From Harmothoe impar (taxonomy: Eukaryota; Annelida; Polychaeta; Phyllodocida; Polynoidae), in the NCBI GenBank assembly GCA_947462335.1, contig OX381716.1:8132861-8196860 (forward strand): a stretch of 64,000 nucleotides of DNA, in the 5' to 3' direction. Below are positions 37,371 to 46,184 of this stretch, piece after piece. The translations under genes were made by a program, and so were the position numbers. The notes under the pieces were generated by a model. The model ran no database searches. It worked only from the letters and a program-made list of their open reading frames with translations, and was not told where the DNA came from. Position 1 is the stretch's first letter. Each line of letters begins with the position of its first letter.

Positions 37371-37776
37371 CACAGAGGCAAATATCAGAGGCACCCAATA
37401 GCGCTAATTCTACTCTCAGACAAAGGTCAGGCACTGCTGGACTATAATAGATGGGTCAAGGGCTATTCTAGTGAGGGTCAGGCTACGCCGGACATTCAAT
37501 AACAAGCCGGAGTTTGGCAAACTTGCTTGAAAGTCTGACCATGCGGGATCCTCATGCCATAGTCTGGCAATGCTGAACTCTTGGGAGAGTATGCTGGACT
37601 CTTGCTGGCCAGACTTTCAAGCAAATTTGCCAAAGTCCAGCTTGTTATTGAATGTCCGGCGTAGCCTGACCCTCAGTAGAATAGTCCTTGACCCATCTAT
37701 TATAGTCCAGCAGCGCCTGACCCTTGTATGAGAGTAGTATTGGCGACATTGGTTGACTCTGATATTTACCCGTGTG
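37371..37776. mobile_element. Tc1/mariner-type MITE (406 bp foldback) in E2
   Basis: Long imperfect inverted arms (about 37371-37540 and 37605-37776) begin CACAGAGGCAAATATCAGAG and end with the complement of CACACGGGTAAATATCAGAG. TA flanks both ends (37369-37370, 37777-37778), the target of Tc1/mariner transposases. No coding capacity. It abuts the polymerase remnant, but polymerase sequence does not resume on the far side, so a deletion accompanied or preceded it. Confidence 0.75.
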
Positions 37777-37778
37777 TA

Positions 37779-38039
37779 CGGTGGGAGGAGGGGGTTCACA
37801 GCCACAGCTTGCGCTTATAGAGCGCTACTAGCGGAGGTCTGGATGAGGAGACTACGGCGTTTGTCTTAAAAAAAAATAGCCATGGCACATGTCGATGTCG
37901 CTTAATTATGCTCATATCTCATGGTGATTTTAAGAATTGCTCATGTCACCTGTCACTATGTTTTTCAAGCTTCATGTCAAATGTCACTAGGTCTCATGTC
38001 GAATGTCGATGCTAAGAAACAGACATGACGTCATCTCGA
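37779..38039. other. E2 spacer with CATGTCA-type repeats
   Basis: ATGTCG, CATGTCA and GTCACTA motifs recur about every 15-25 bp between 37895 and 38030, resembling E1 9050-9430. No gene. Confidence 0.4.
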
Positions 38040-38345
38040 ATTTAGCGGTCTACACTACCGCTGCTGCTGCTGCTGCTGCTTGTGCAGCTCGTGCAGCTGT
38101 TGCAGCTGCTGACAGCTGCAGCTGTTGTAGTTGCTGACGCTGTCACGGATGCTGTTGACAGATGCTACTGCTTGGGCTGCTTGCGCTGCTCGTGCAGCTG
38201 CTGCAGCTGCTGACGATGTCACGGATACTGTTGACAGATGTGGCTGCTTGTGCTGCTTGTGCAGCTGCTGCTGCTGCTGACGATGTCACGGATGCTGCTG
38301 ACAGATGCTGCTGCTTGTGCTGCACGAGACTGAGTAGCCGCTATT
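38040..38345 (+). repeat. CTG/GCA-rich tandem repeat, decayed Ala-coding sequence
   Basis: A unit of about 60-75 bp built of GCTGCTGACGATGTCACGGAT and ACTGTTGACAGATG repeats about three times within CTG runs. Short frames on each strand give poly-Ala, poly-Cys or poly-Leu. Plus-strand pieces read AADDVTDAADR, reminiscent of the Ala/Asp repeats in the E1 gene, but the frame shifts between units. I treat it as a relic of an Ala-rich cargo gene. Confidence 0.45.
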
Positions 38346-38384
38346 ACTAATGCTACTAATACTAGTATGAGAAAATACATTTAG

Positions 38385-39236
38385 TCAGTTGATTAAATCA
38401 AGGAGGTTTTCTGACTCCAGTGGATCGTTTAGCCATCGGCCACGGGCAAAACTTGAAACCATTTTATACATGGGACAATTGGCAGAGTCGAAACGTGTTG
38501 GTACGATGGGGTCGATCATGTTCATCATCAGTTCAGGCAAAGGAAGTGTGTCGACAGCACGCGAAAACTTCATGTCTGAATGTTTCAACACAAGACTTTT
38601 TATCACACTCACACAGCTGCTTTGAAGAGTGAATCCTTGACCAAACTTGTGCTTTTCCAACACAGCTTTGGCCTCTTTCTGTGCAGTAAGGGATCTCTCT
38701 TTCGGGTTCATCTCAGTGCTGTCTAGCATGTCCTCGAAGTCTTTAACATAATGTTCCAACGGGCTACAAATGATGGACTCCAGATCATCGTCCGCATATG
38801 TCGTCTCCTCGCACCATATTGTGTCTTCGCCTGTTTCGAATTCCGTCATTTTCTTGACAATCTCCTCCTGAGTGCCTTGCATATATCGAAGCTCCTTCAA
38901 GGAGTTGATAACTTGTATGGCGAAGACTGACAAACTTGAAGGAATTTCACCACAGTTAGGCCAAGTATACGGAGCTAAGAAAAATAGCTCTAACAAAATC
39001 TTCTCCCTCTGTCCAAATGAAACTACTGTTCCGATGAAGTTGAAGCATGCTTCTATCCATTGCTCCTTGGTGACGTCCTTCCAATGTTTCTTTACCTCAC
39101 ATGCATCATAGGGCACTGTTTCTCTTCTTGCTTCAAGTGGGAGTTGCTTTTTCTTTCTTGGACTCATTTCGAGAGGGTTTCGATGCTCTGTAGCGTCAAC
39201 ACTTTCATAAATAAAGAAAATAGCAGAACTAATCAT
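38385..39236 (-). CDS. Unrecognised 283-aa cargo protein of E2
   Basis: An intact frame sits between the two halves of the broken polymerase and reads the same way. The first ATG below a promoter-like GTACATAAGGAGTGAAAC (39319-39337) is 39236. A second possible start (MSPRKKKQL) is 23 residues in and begins with a basic patch. The protein looks globular and mainly helical, with Trp/Phe-rich segments (KHWKDVTKEQWIEACFNF, LELFFLAPYTW), an acidic middle (YADDDLESI) and a C-terminal RGRWLNDPLESENLL. No signal peptide or membrane span. I do not recognise a domain; a small adaptor or apoptosis-type helical fold is possible but unsupported. An intact frame in an otherwise decayed element suggests recent acquisition or selection. 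Confidence 0.65.
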   Translation of the reverse strand: MISSAIFFIYESVDATEHRNPLEMSPRKKKQLPLEARRETVPYDACEVKKHWKDVTKEQWIEACFNFIGTVVSFGQREKILLELFFLAPYTWPNCGEIPSSLSVFAIQVINSLKELRYMQGTQEEIVKKMTEFETGEDTIWCEETTYADDDLESIICSPLEHYVKDFEDMLDSTEMNPKERSLTAQKEAKAVLEKHKFGQGFTLQSSCVSVIKSLVLKHSDMKFSRAVDTLPLPELMMNMIDPIVPTRFDSANCPMYKMVSSFARGRWLNDPLESENLLDLIN

Positions 39237-39318
39237 CGTAACGTGCTGAGCGAGCGTAGAGTGGACGATGCTACGAAGATGAAGGGCGGGTGGAGAAAGT
39301 GTGACTGGTGAGAGCGGC

Positions 39319-39337
39319 GTTTCACTCCTTATGTACC
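39319..39337 (-). promoter_or_regulatory. Core-promoter-like element of the 283-aa gene
   Basis: Minus strand GGTACATAAGGAGTGAAAC, ~85-90 bp above the ATG at 39236; same pattern as before the two E1 genes. Confidence 0.5.
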
Positions 39338-39519
39338 CTGTCCTAGATAAGCCTCTTAAACGGCTGAAAAGACTCTCTCAGTACAGAGCTTCTACTGCAG
39401 GTGGGTTTAGACTTAAGCAGCTTAGTTCACACACGTGTCTGTTAGAAAAAGCTACTTGCACACCTGCCTTCCCTTTTCACTAGTATTCACCCTCTGCCGA
39501 CTTATAAGACACCTATACA
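39338..39519. other. E2 upstream region of the 283-aa gene
   Basis: Non-coding segment between the promoter-like element and the polymerase remnant. CTTAAACGGCTGAAAAGACTCTC and CCTGTCCTAGATAAGCCTCTTAA resemble E1 2688-2730, so this upstream region is shared between unrelated cargo genes. Confidence 0.45.
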
Positions 39520-41022
39520 CTCCTTCTCGTGAAATCTATGGAAGATGATGGAAGGACCACTGACTAGATTTTCTTTGATCAGAGCGTGGAGGACGGCGTC
39601 GAACGGAGGGAACGTTGTGAACACAGCTCATAGGTTTTTGGAAGAGGACCTGTAAAGTCAAACTGGCGAGAGAGATCTCGTCTTTCAACATGACAATGCT
39701 GCTATCTTGGAAAAAATTAGCGTGATTTTTTCAAAAGCTTCTATGAAAGGTTTGACGTCTTCGTTGTTGTAGTGGATCAAGTAATCTCTCATAGTTTGCT
39801 TCTTCTTGTCATACTTGAAGCCGCTTCTTCAGTTGAACTAACGGTTGTCTGGTGTGAGCTGCAGCGAAGCCGCCTGGAGAAGGGGTGAATGTCGCTTCCT
39901 CTAGCAGGAGAGCTTCACCTATCGCCACATGTAACTTCGCTAACGTTGGTCGGTAAACTTCTAGCACAGCTTTCTCGATGACTTTGGCGTTCTCGTTTAT
40001 GTGATTTTAAACTCGGTCTAACAAGGGGTTGGAATCTGCGTCGGATTCTCTGACGTACACTGCCCCTCCTACCCCGGAAAGTCGTATGCGACGCTAGCCG
40101 ACAAAGGGACGTGATCCCACAGCAGGGACACGTGTTCGGTCGACGGTCATCTGCACGGTCTGAAGAAAGCCTCGAAATTGAAGGTAATGTTGTAAGGGTA
40201 GATTCTGGAATGTCCGTCGGGAGGAAAAGTTTCACGTGTGGCAGCGGGACAGAACTGACGTAACAAATTTGAAGCGCGCTTGCTGGTGTTGTATAAGTGA
40301 AAGGAAATGTGGCGGAAGACGCAGAGGTTGTCCTTGTTGGGAAAATCTAACACACGGCTTCTCTTTCCAACTCGACCGTCCTGACTGTTCCTACCGCCTA
40401 TGGGAAAACCCCCCGGTCCCATGTAAACGCAAATGTTCAAAATTAGTAGGAAAAAGAGCGCACCGCTTGGTGTCAGCGTCGCAAAGTTTCCGTACTTCCT
40501 CGCAAGCGACGGTGTTTTCCATGTTTGAGAGGAGCTCTTCTAAAGTTTCTGAATTAGTTATAGTAGGGAGCGGTTGTAATGAGAGTTGCGTTGTTCTGGG
40601 AGACGTGGAAGTAGCGCAGTATGCTCTTGTCTTCTCTGTGTTGTAAGAGTAAGCCTACCGAGAAACCCACTTTTATCATTGTGTGAAGCAGATTGCGACG
40701 CATAGTATCTACAGCGTCACTCAACTCGCCGGTTGGTAGTTTGACGTTTGTTACACTCACGCGAGTCCCGTGCATCCTGACACTCGTTCGTATTGCAGGC
40801 CAATTCGCCGTGAACGTTTCCTCACCGTTCGGTACAGCGCATGTACGTAGAGGGATAGTCACCTCGTCCAGAGATTCGCGTCGACAGGTGATCTTTTCAG
40901 CAATCGACATCGCCGCATAGAGGGCAAAACTTAGGTATTGTTCTTCATTTTTCTACGGGTCACTCGTGATTGTACGGTCTTTTAAAAATTTTGAAACACT
41001 TTTCGCAAACGTCCTGCGTCAT
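39520..41022 (-). pseudogene. polB: N-terminal remnant of protein-primed DNA polymerase B (E2)
   Basis: Minus-strand DNA matches E3 49724 to about 52015 at the nucleotide level. It has an ATG at 41022, several single-base frameshifts and stops, and one ~410-bp internal deletion (the counterpart of roughly 51310-51720) that removes the second exonuclease motif. It keeps an arginine codon (CGA) where E3 has TGA, showing that the E3 stop is a mutation. Sequence ends at GAGAAGG (about 39520) where cargo-gene upstream DNA begins, so polymerase motifs A, B and C are absent. Confidence 0.9.
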
Positions 41023-41190
41023 GTTTTTCTTTTTTTTTGTTTTTTCACTTATTTACCAATTATTAAAAAAAATAAACGTTATTTATCACTTTGAATACTA
41101 GACGCCTCTTACCACACGATACTATTAGCATAGTGAAAGGCGACTGTAGTCTAGGATCGAATTCAACAGATGTCCATCTTACTGCAGGGA

Positions 41191-41937
41191 TCAGACGAGA
41201 GTGGTCAACACTGGAGTGTCACAGCTCACTTTTATGTCTTTGGGTACAGCTGCATACAACCCTTGAACATACATTGCGACGTCGCTGTGACCCATGTCGT
41301 CTTGCAACACTTTCATCAGAGCCATAGGCTCAGACGTCTCGTTGTACTTCCAAGCTCTCAGCACTTCATAGACAGGGTTCTTCACAGTCCTGTCAGAAGG
41401 CACAGGTTGAGAGATGAAAGCTACTTCATGAGAAGTCAACCATAAGTAGATCCCTATGGTCTTCCAGTCTCTAGGGCAGAGCTCAGCTAAAAGAGAGAAA
41501 TATTTCTGCACTTTCCACTCCATGTCTCCACTCTCTAAGCCATCCCACATGTCATGCTTGTCCATGTACTCACGTGAGAATTTGATGAGGTCCATACGGT
41601 AAGATTCTTCCAAGGCGGCGGCTAGGTCCTTCCACCTAGTAGTACAACTTTTCTGGTACCAAGTAGTGAACATTTCTCTAGCTTGAGTTATGACACTTGT
41701 CTCACAACTGAGATATCCCATATCCTTCAAGTTCACTTCAAGGTATGAACCTAACCGTATGTAATCTGATGTCGGCAACTTACTACTTATTTTCAGTAGC
41801 ATAGCGTCTGACAAGTATCCTAACGGCTCTGCTTTGAAGTATGATGATACAGGTACTACTGCAGCAGAACCAATAACAGGAGCAGCGTCTGCGCTGGTAT
41901 CAGACGACTCGTTGTCGGAACAGGGCAACCACACGAC
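41191..41937 (-). CDS. Tandem death-domain region (247 aa), reading on from the Ala-rich leader after a TAG
   Basis: Continuous frame in register with the upstream Ala-rich ORF, separated from it only by a TAG at 41941-41943. The first ~25 residues (WLPCSDNESSDTSADAA) match the leader protein of E3. Two death-domain-like helical bundles follow: about residues 36-115 (RLGSYLEVNL, MFTTWYQKSCTTRWKDLAAAL) and 130-225 (DWKTIGIYL, VYEVLRAWKYNE, MALMKVLQDDMGHSDVA). The spaced Trp/Leu pattern and the LRVL-DMG-type last helix parallel the E3 protein 46185-46925, though overall identity looks low. Death domains normally mediate homotypic assembly in apoptosis and innate signalling; interference with host signalling is an inference. 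No ATG lies at its start, so expression needs readthrough, suppression or an internal start. Confidence 0.65.
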   Translation of the reverse strand, partial: VVWLPCSDNESSDTSADAAPVIGSAAVVPVSSYFKAEPLGYLSDAMLLKISSKLPTSDYIRLGSYLEVNLKDMGYLSCETSVITQAREMFTTWYQKSCTTRWKDLAAALEESYRMDLIKFSREYMDKHDMWDGLESGDMEWKVQKYFSLLAELCPRDWKTIGIYLWLTSHEVAFISQPVPSDRTVKNPVYEVLRAWKYNETSEPMALMKVLQDDMGHSDVAMYVQGLYAAVPKDIKVSCDTPVLTTLV

Positions 41938-41940
41938 TTC

Positions 41941-42246
41941 CTAAGGTGGTGGTGAGGGCAGTCGCCACGGACCGGACGCGCTACCAGTGGAAATGAGGTC
42001 GAAAAACGGACTGTGCGCCAGTAACCCTTCGGGTTCCTCGTACGCCTCGTCGTCAGCGTCGTTCTCTGTCTCACCCTGTTGCTTTAGGGCATGTATGTCT
42101 ACTACGCGCTGCTGGGGCTGAGTGTCCGAATAGCTGTAAGTCTCAGCGCGAGCGGCGTTGATGGCGTCGGTTGATGTAGCGGTGGAGAGGTTCTGTGCAA
42201 CGTGCTGCGTGTCAGTACTAGTAGCGGCAGTCGCAGCAAGAGGTGT

Positions 42247-42278
<32 letters not shown>

Positions 42279-42388
42279 GCGCAGCGCTAGCAGGTGCAGC
42301 AGTAGCAGGCGCAGCAGTAGCAGGCACAGCAGCAGCAGGCGCAGCAGCCTCAGCAGGCGCAGCAGTAACAGGCGCAGCAGTAGCAGGC

Positions 42389-42419
<31 letters not shown>

Positions 42420-42729
42420 CAGCAGCACTAGCAGCACGAGGATCACCAGCAGCCGCAGCAGGCGCAGCAGTAGCAGCAGCAGCGTGCTTAGCAGCAACAA
42501 CCGTCGCGAGTGTAACAACGTCGCTACCACGACGACTACTACTACCACTACTACTGCTGCGTGCGCTCGCTACAGCGGGAGGGTGATAAGACCAAGCGGT
42601 TGCGGCGGTAGTCTCAATTTCAGTAGCAAGAGGAGACGCTGACGGTAAACGATCACCGTTCTGCGTACTCTTCTTGTTCTTGAACTCGATTAGATCCTTG
42701 GACGACACTAGTTGTTGTGTTTTGCTCAT
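41941..42729 (-). CDS. Ala/Ser-rich leader protein of E2 (262 aa, ends at TAG)
   Basis: ATG at 42729 in strong context (CCACCATGAGC) lies ~60 bp below TATATAAGG. Residues 1-55 and the segment around YHPPAVASAR match the E3 protein at 47976. A Ser patch and ~100 residues of Ala/Pro repeats follow, then a Gln/Asp/Glu-rich acidic stretch (ENDADDEAYEEPEG) and GPWRLPSPPP. In E3 the frame runs on from this point; here it meets TAG and then continues in the same frame into the death-domain region. Either the TAG is a decay mutation or there is programmed readthrough. Without it the product would be ~510 residues. Confidence 0.7.
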
Positions 42730-42785
42730 GGTGGTGACTGTAGAGAGCAGCAAAAGACTGAGTGAGTGAATGGGTGTTTCCAGCC

Positions 42786-42797
42786 CCCTTATATACT
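42786..42797 (-). promoter_or_regulatory. TATA box of the E2 Ala-rich gene
   Basis: Minus strand TATATAAGGGGGCTGGAAAC, ~60 bp above the ATG; near-identical to E3 47910-47928 (TATATAAGGGGTCTGGAAAC). Confidence 0.7.
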
Positions 42798-42799
42798 CC

Positions 42800-43540
42800 T
42801 TCTCGCTTCTAGAGCTAAGCTACTTACGGCTCTGTTCAGCTGCCGCCGGCTGACCGGCGGCCATTCACAAAGAGAAACAAAAAGACATAAGGCATGACGT
42901 TTTCAGCTGGAGCCCTTTCCCCCTCCCCTTTGAGAGATCGACTGACATGAGCTAAGCTACTTACTGCCTTGTTCAGCAATTCAACGTGCGTTAGCTGTAT
43001 AAAGGATTAAGCAGTTGCTGCCGCCGGCTGACCGGCGGACATTCACAAAGAGAAACAAAAGACATAAGTCATGACGTTTTCAGCTGCATCTCTTTCCCCC
43101 TTTTTTTGAGAGATCGACTGCCATGAGCGGGCGGTGTACCGACTGTGCTAATTCAACGCGCATTAGCTGTATAAAGGATTAAGCAGTCATGAGCTTAGAG
43201 TGTGTATACAAAAAACTACAGGAGGCGTGTAGTGTGAAGCAGGACCCCCTAAGACGGGTGTGTCTGTCTGTGAGTAGAGTCGTGTGCATGTGGTGAGCGA
43301 CTTAAGTGTAAAACAAAAAAAAATCACCGCCTCCTGCCGTGGTGAGTAGACCGGCCGGCGGCGGCCGGCTAGTTCAATAGGGGTGACAGCTGACTAAGGC
43401 TGTGCATGAAAATCCGATTTTCACCTGACCTCTGACGTTTGTTACAATGAATGCCAAAGGGGGAGAGAGTCGTCCTCAGGTAGGGGGTAGGAGGTAAGGC
43501 TAATGGATAAGGAAAAAACACCATTTTCAGCTGGCCACCA
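42800..43540. other. E2 upstream region with duplicated regulatory blocks
   Basis: Two copies (about 42820-42960 and 43010-43140) of a block with CCGCCGGCTGACCGGCGG, ATTCACAAAGAGAAACAAAA and CATGACGTTTTCAGCTG. The inverted GTATACAAAAAACTACAGGAGG block lies near 43207. It is homologous to E3 47400-47890. Confidence 0.6.
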
Positions 43541-43775
43541 CAGATGGCGATGACATACCCCTCGTCATCTAAGCTCTTAAGAAGCTCTTACGGAGCAGAG
43601 GGGCTGCTGGACAGCTGGGGTGCTGTTGGAAATAGGATTAAACTCCCTCTGTATAAAAGCTCTGATTTCTGTTGGAAAAAAACCATATCACCTCTGACCA
43701 CAGTAACGTCTACTACCACTACCACCAGCACCACCGCCGCCGCTACCGCCGCCGCCGCCAGTCACAGCTGATCGC
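43541..43775 (+). promoter_or_regulatory. Orphan promoter and 5' UTR of a death-domain gene in E2
   Basis: Plus-strand sequence with CTCTGTATAAAAGCTCTGATTTC, CCACAGTAACGTCTACTACC and (CCG)n closely matches the upstream region of the E3 death-domain gene (reverse of 46930-47160). In E3 the ATG follows; here the sequence runs straight into terminal-repeat DNA. The reading frame through it is UTR-derived, so the gene body has been deleted. Confidence 0.75.
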
Positions 43776-44792
43776 CTCATTAAAGCATGTGACGTCGTCA
43801 CTTCTAGTCACATGCTTCATCAAGTCGCTTCCAGTCACGTGATCCTAAAGACCCTCACTTCCTAAACAAAAAAAATGAAGAGACACGCTTCTTCCTCTCG
43901 AGAGGAAGAAGCGTGTCTCTCGATTGAAATCTTTTTCTTTTCTTTTTTTCTTAAAAGAGACAAACGCCCCTTAGAGTGCCCCCCCACCCCCCTAGAGTGC
44001 CCCCCTCCCCCCTCCCCCCCTCCCCCCCACCCGCCCCATGCATCCTAAAAGCGCCCCCCTCCCCATGCATCTTAAAGGGGCCCCCCTCCCCTTCCCTCCC
44101 CTCCCCTCCCCTCCCCCCCCCCTTATACACTCTAAAGAACGCTTCTACCTAGTTCAATAAGTCACTTCCAGTCGCTCGTAAAACAATAAAAAATGAAAAA
44201 AAAATAAAACTTATATCGTAGTGTTTTTTATTAGTTTACCGAAAAAAATAAGAGACTCGCCTCCTCCTCCTCTCCTTCTCCTCCTCCTCCTCCTCCTCCT
44301 CCTCCTCCAAAAAAAAAGATATCACATTTTAAAGCGCGTGACCCCTTAAAGAAGCTCATCTCTTCATTAAGTCGCGTGACGTCACTTCTTCTTCCGGTCA
44401 CGTGATCAATCAGGTCACTTCTGGTCACGTGATCCTCAATGAGGTCACTCACTTCCGGTTGGCCATTAGGTCATGTGACGTCACTTCCGGTCACGTGACT
44501 CATCAGGTCACTTCCGGTCCTAAATTAGGTCATATGACGTCACTTCCGGTCCCCTAAGTAGGTCATATGACGTCACTTCCGGTCCATAAGTAGGTCATAT
44601 GACGTCACTTCCGGTCACGTGACCAAATGGCGGCCTCTGATTGGCTAACTAGGTCACGTGACGTCACCACTAATCCCCTAAGTAGGTCACTTCCGGTCAC
44701 ATGACCAAATGGAGGCCTCTGATTGGCTGCATGTCGATTGAGTAATAAACAGTACTTAACTATAGTCCCGTTCCGATACATACAATACTACT
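43776..44792 (-). repeat. E2 right terminal repeat region
   Basis: Reverse complement of most of 45066-46060. It contains the 42-bp palindrome (43879-43920), C-rich tract (43975-44125), (CCT)n run (about 44264-44308) and the TTCCGGT-CACGTGA / TGACGTCA modules out to the terminus. One end of E2 therefore has the long, structured repeat and the other a shorter one. Confidence 0.85.
43879..43920. repeat. Perfect 42-bp palindrome in E2 terminal repeat
   Basis: Two 21-nt arms without spacer, centred on CTCTCGAGAG; identical to 45994-46035 in E3. It can extrude as a cruciform or form a long hairpin in single strands. Confidence 0.95.
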
Positions 44793-44798
44793 TGCCTA
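44793..44798. repeat. Target-site duplication of E2, right copy (TGCCTA)
   Basis: Perfect match to 36109-36114. Confidence 0.95.
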
Positions 44799-45065
44799 CC
44801 TATCAGGACAAGGACAGTAAAGGACAGAATGGATTCCTGGTAGAGGTGATGGCACCAGTGCTGTATATTGTTGCTGACACCTGTACTACTAGTAATGCAC
44901 TAGCAGGGTAATGATCCTTTAGGCATTAAGGCATTCCCCATTCCTTTTGCATAATGCTTGGTCAGGCCTAGTCTCTGAAATATCAGAGACACCCTCACTA
45001 AAGGTTTTCAGCCCAAATAACTAAATCTTTGCCCAAAAATAACTAAATCTTTGCCATGAGTCTAT
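44799..45065. other. Host spacer between E2 and E3
   Basis: 267 bp of host DNA. CTAAATCTTTGCC occurs twice near 45025-45052. A short frame (DKDSKGQNGFLVEVMAP) is open but unrecognised. The last six bases, GTCTAT (45060-45065), would be the E3 target duplication, but no partner can be found because the E3 right end is missing. Confidence 0.6.
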
Positions 45066-45756
45066 AGTAGTATTGTATGTATCGGAACGGGACTATAGTT
45101 AAGTACTGTTTATTACTCAATCGACCTGCAGCCAATCAGAGGCCTCCATTTGGTCACGTGACCGGAAGTGACCTACTTAGGGGATTAGTGGTGAGGTCAC
45201 GTGACCTAGTTAGCCAATCAGAGGCCGCCATTTGGTCACGTGACCGGAAGTGAGGTCATATGACCTACTTATGGACCGGAAGTGACGTCATATGACCTAC
45301 TTAGGGGACCGGAAGTGACGTCATATGACCTAATTTAGGATCACGTGACCGGAAGTGACCTGATGAGTCACGTGACCGGAAGTGACGTCACATGACCTAA
45401 TGGCCAACCGGAAGTGAGTGACTTGATTGAGGATCACGTGACCGGAAGTGACCTGATTGATCACGTGACCGGAAGAAGAAGAAGAAGAAGAAGAAGTGAT
45501 GTCACGCGACTTAATGAAGAGATGAGCGTCTTTAAGGGGTCACGCGCTTTAAAATGTGATATCTTTTTTTTTGGAGGAGGAGGAGGAGGAGGAGGAGGAG
45601 GAGGAGGAGGAGGAGAAGGAGGCGAGTCTCTTATTTTTTTCGGTAAACTAATAAAAAACACTACGATATAAGTTTGTTTTTTTTTTTCATTTTTTATTGT
45701 TTTACGAGCGACTGGAAGTGACTTATTGAACTAGGTAGAAGCGTTCTTTAGAGTGT

Positions 45757-45950
45757 ATAAGGGGGGGGAGGGAAGGGGAAGGGAGGGGAGGGGAGGGAAG
45801 GGGAGGGGGGCCCTTTTAAGATGCATGGGGAGGGGGGCGCTTTTAGGATGCATGGGGCGAGTGGTGGGGGGGGGGGGAGGGGGGGAGGGGGGAGGGGGGG
45901 AGGGGGGAGGGGGGCACTCTAGGGGGGTGGGGGGGCACTCTAAGGGGCGT
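45757..45950 (+). repeat. G-rich tract, G-quadruplex-prone
   Basis: G runs of 4-12 separated by single A or T; counterparts on the opposite strand at 43975-44125 (E2) and 10146-10265 (E1). Frames through it are Gly/Pro artefacts. Confidence 0.8.
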
Positions 45951-45993
45951 TTGTCTCTTTTAAGAAAAAAAGAAAAGAAAAAGATTTCAATCG

Positions 45994-46035
45994 AGAGACA
46001 CGCTTCTTCCTCTCGAGAGGAAGAAGCGTGTCTCT
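45994..46035. repeat. Perfect 42-bp palindrome in E3 terminal repeat
   Basis: Identical to 43879-43920. Lies between the G-rich tract and the 3' end of the death-domain gene. Confidence 0.95.
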
Positions 46036-46184
46036 TCGTTTTTTTTTTGTTTATCACGTGCTTCGATGAGGCGATCAGCTGCGACTGGAGGAAGTGACAC
46101 TTTAAGAGGGCGCGCGTCTTAATTGTTATGATATTTTTTTTTACTTACTAATAAAGAAGACGTATGAAAATAAAACACAACAAT

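Larger units (their letters stand above)
36115..44792 (-). mobile_element. E2: complete but rearranged Polinton-family element, 8.68 kb
   Basis: Starts AGTAGTATAGTATG and ends with its reverse complement, flanked by TGCCTA on both sides. All genes read leftward. From the right end: a DD-gene promoter without its gene (about 43630-43770), an Ala-rich leader fused across a TAG to tandem death domains (42729-41191), the polymerase N-terminal remnant (41022-39520), a 283-residue cargo gene (39236-38385), an Ala-coding remnant, a Tc1-type MITE and the polymerase C-terminal remnant (37368-36835). It cannot make a polymerase and has no integrase or capsid gene. Confidence 0.9.
45066..46060 (+). repeat. 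E3 left terminal repeat region with ACCGGAAGTGACGTCA arrays
   Basis: Eight ACCGGAAGTGA modules plus one degenerate copy lie between about 45160 and 45475. They are interleaved with GTCACGTGAC, GTCATATGAC, TGACGTCA and AGCCAATCAGAGG. Inward follow (GAA)n at 45472-45497, (GGA)n at about 45574-45615, a G-rich tract at 45757-45950 and a 42-bp palindrome. Confidence 0.85.

Noticed and set aside
37168..37434. Frame starting in the MITE and reading into the polymerase remnant as one protein
   Set aside because: The first ~20 residues are MITE sequence; only the part after about 37368 is polymerase, and it is disrupted downstream.
42102..42642. Leu-, Ala- and Ser-rich frames overlapping the E2 leader gene on both strands
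   Set aside because: All arise from the same trinucleotide repeats; only the frame with a TATA box, strong ATG context and an E3 homologue is kept.
45731..46097. Gly-rich and Pro-rich frames through the G-rich tract
   Set aside because: Composition artefact; opposite-strand mirror frames also exist in E1 and E2.
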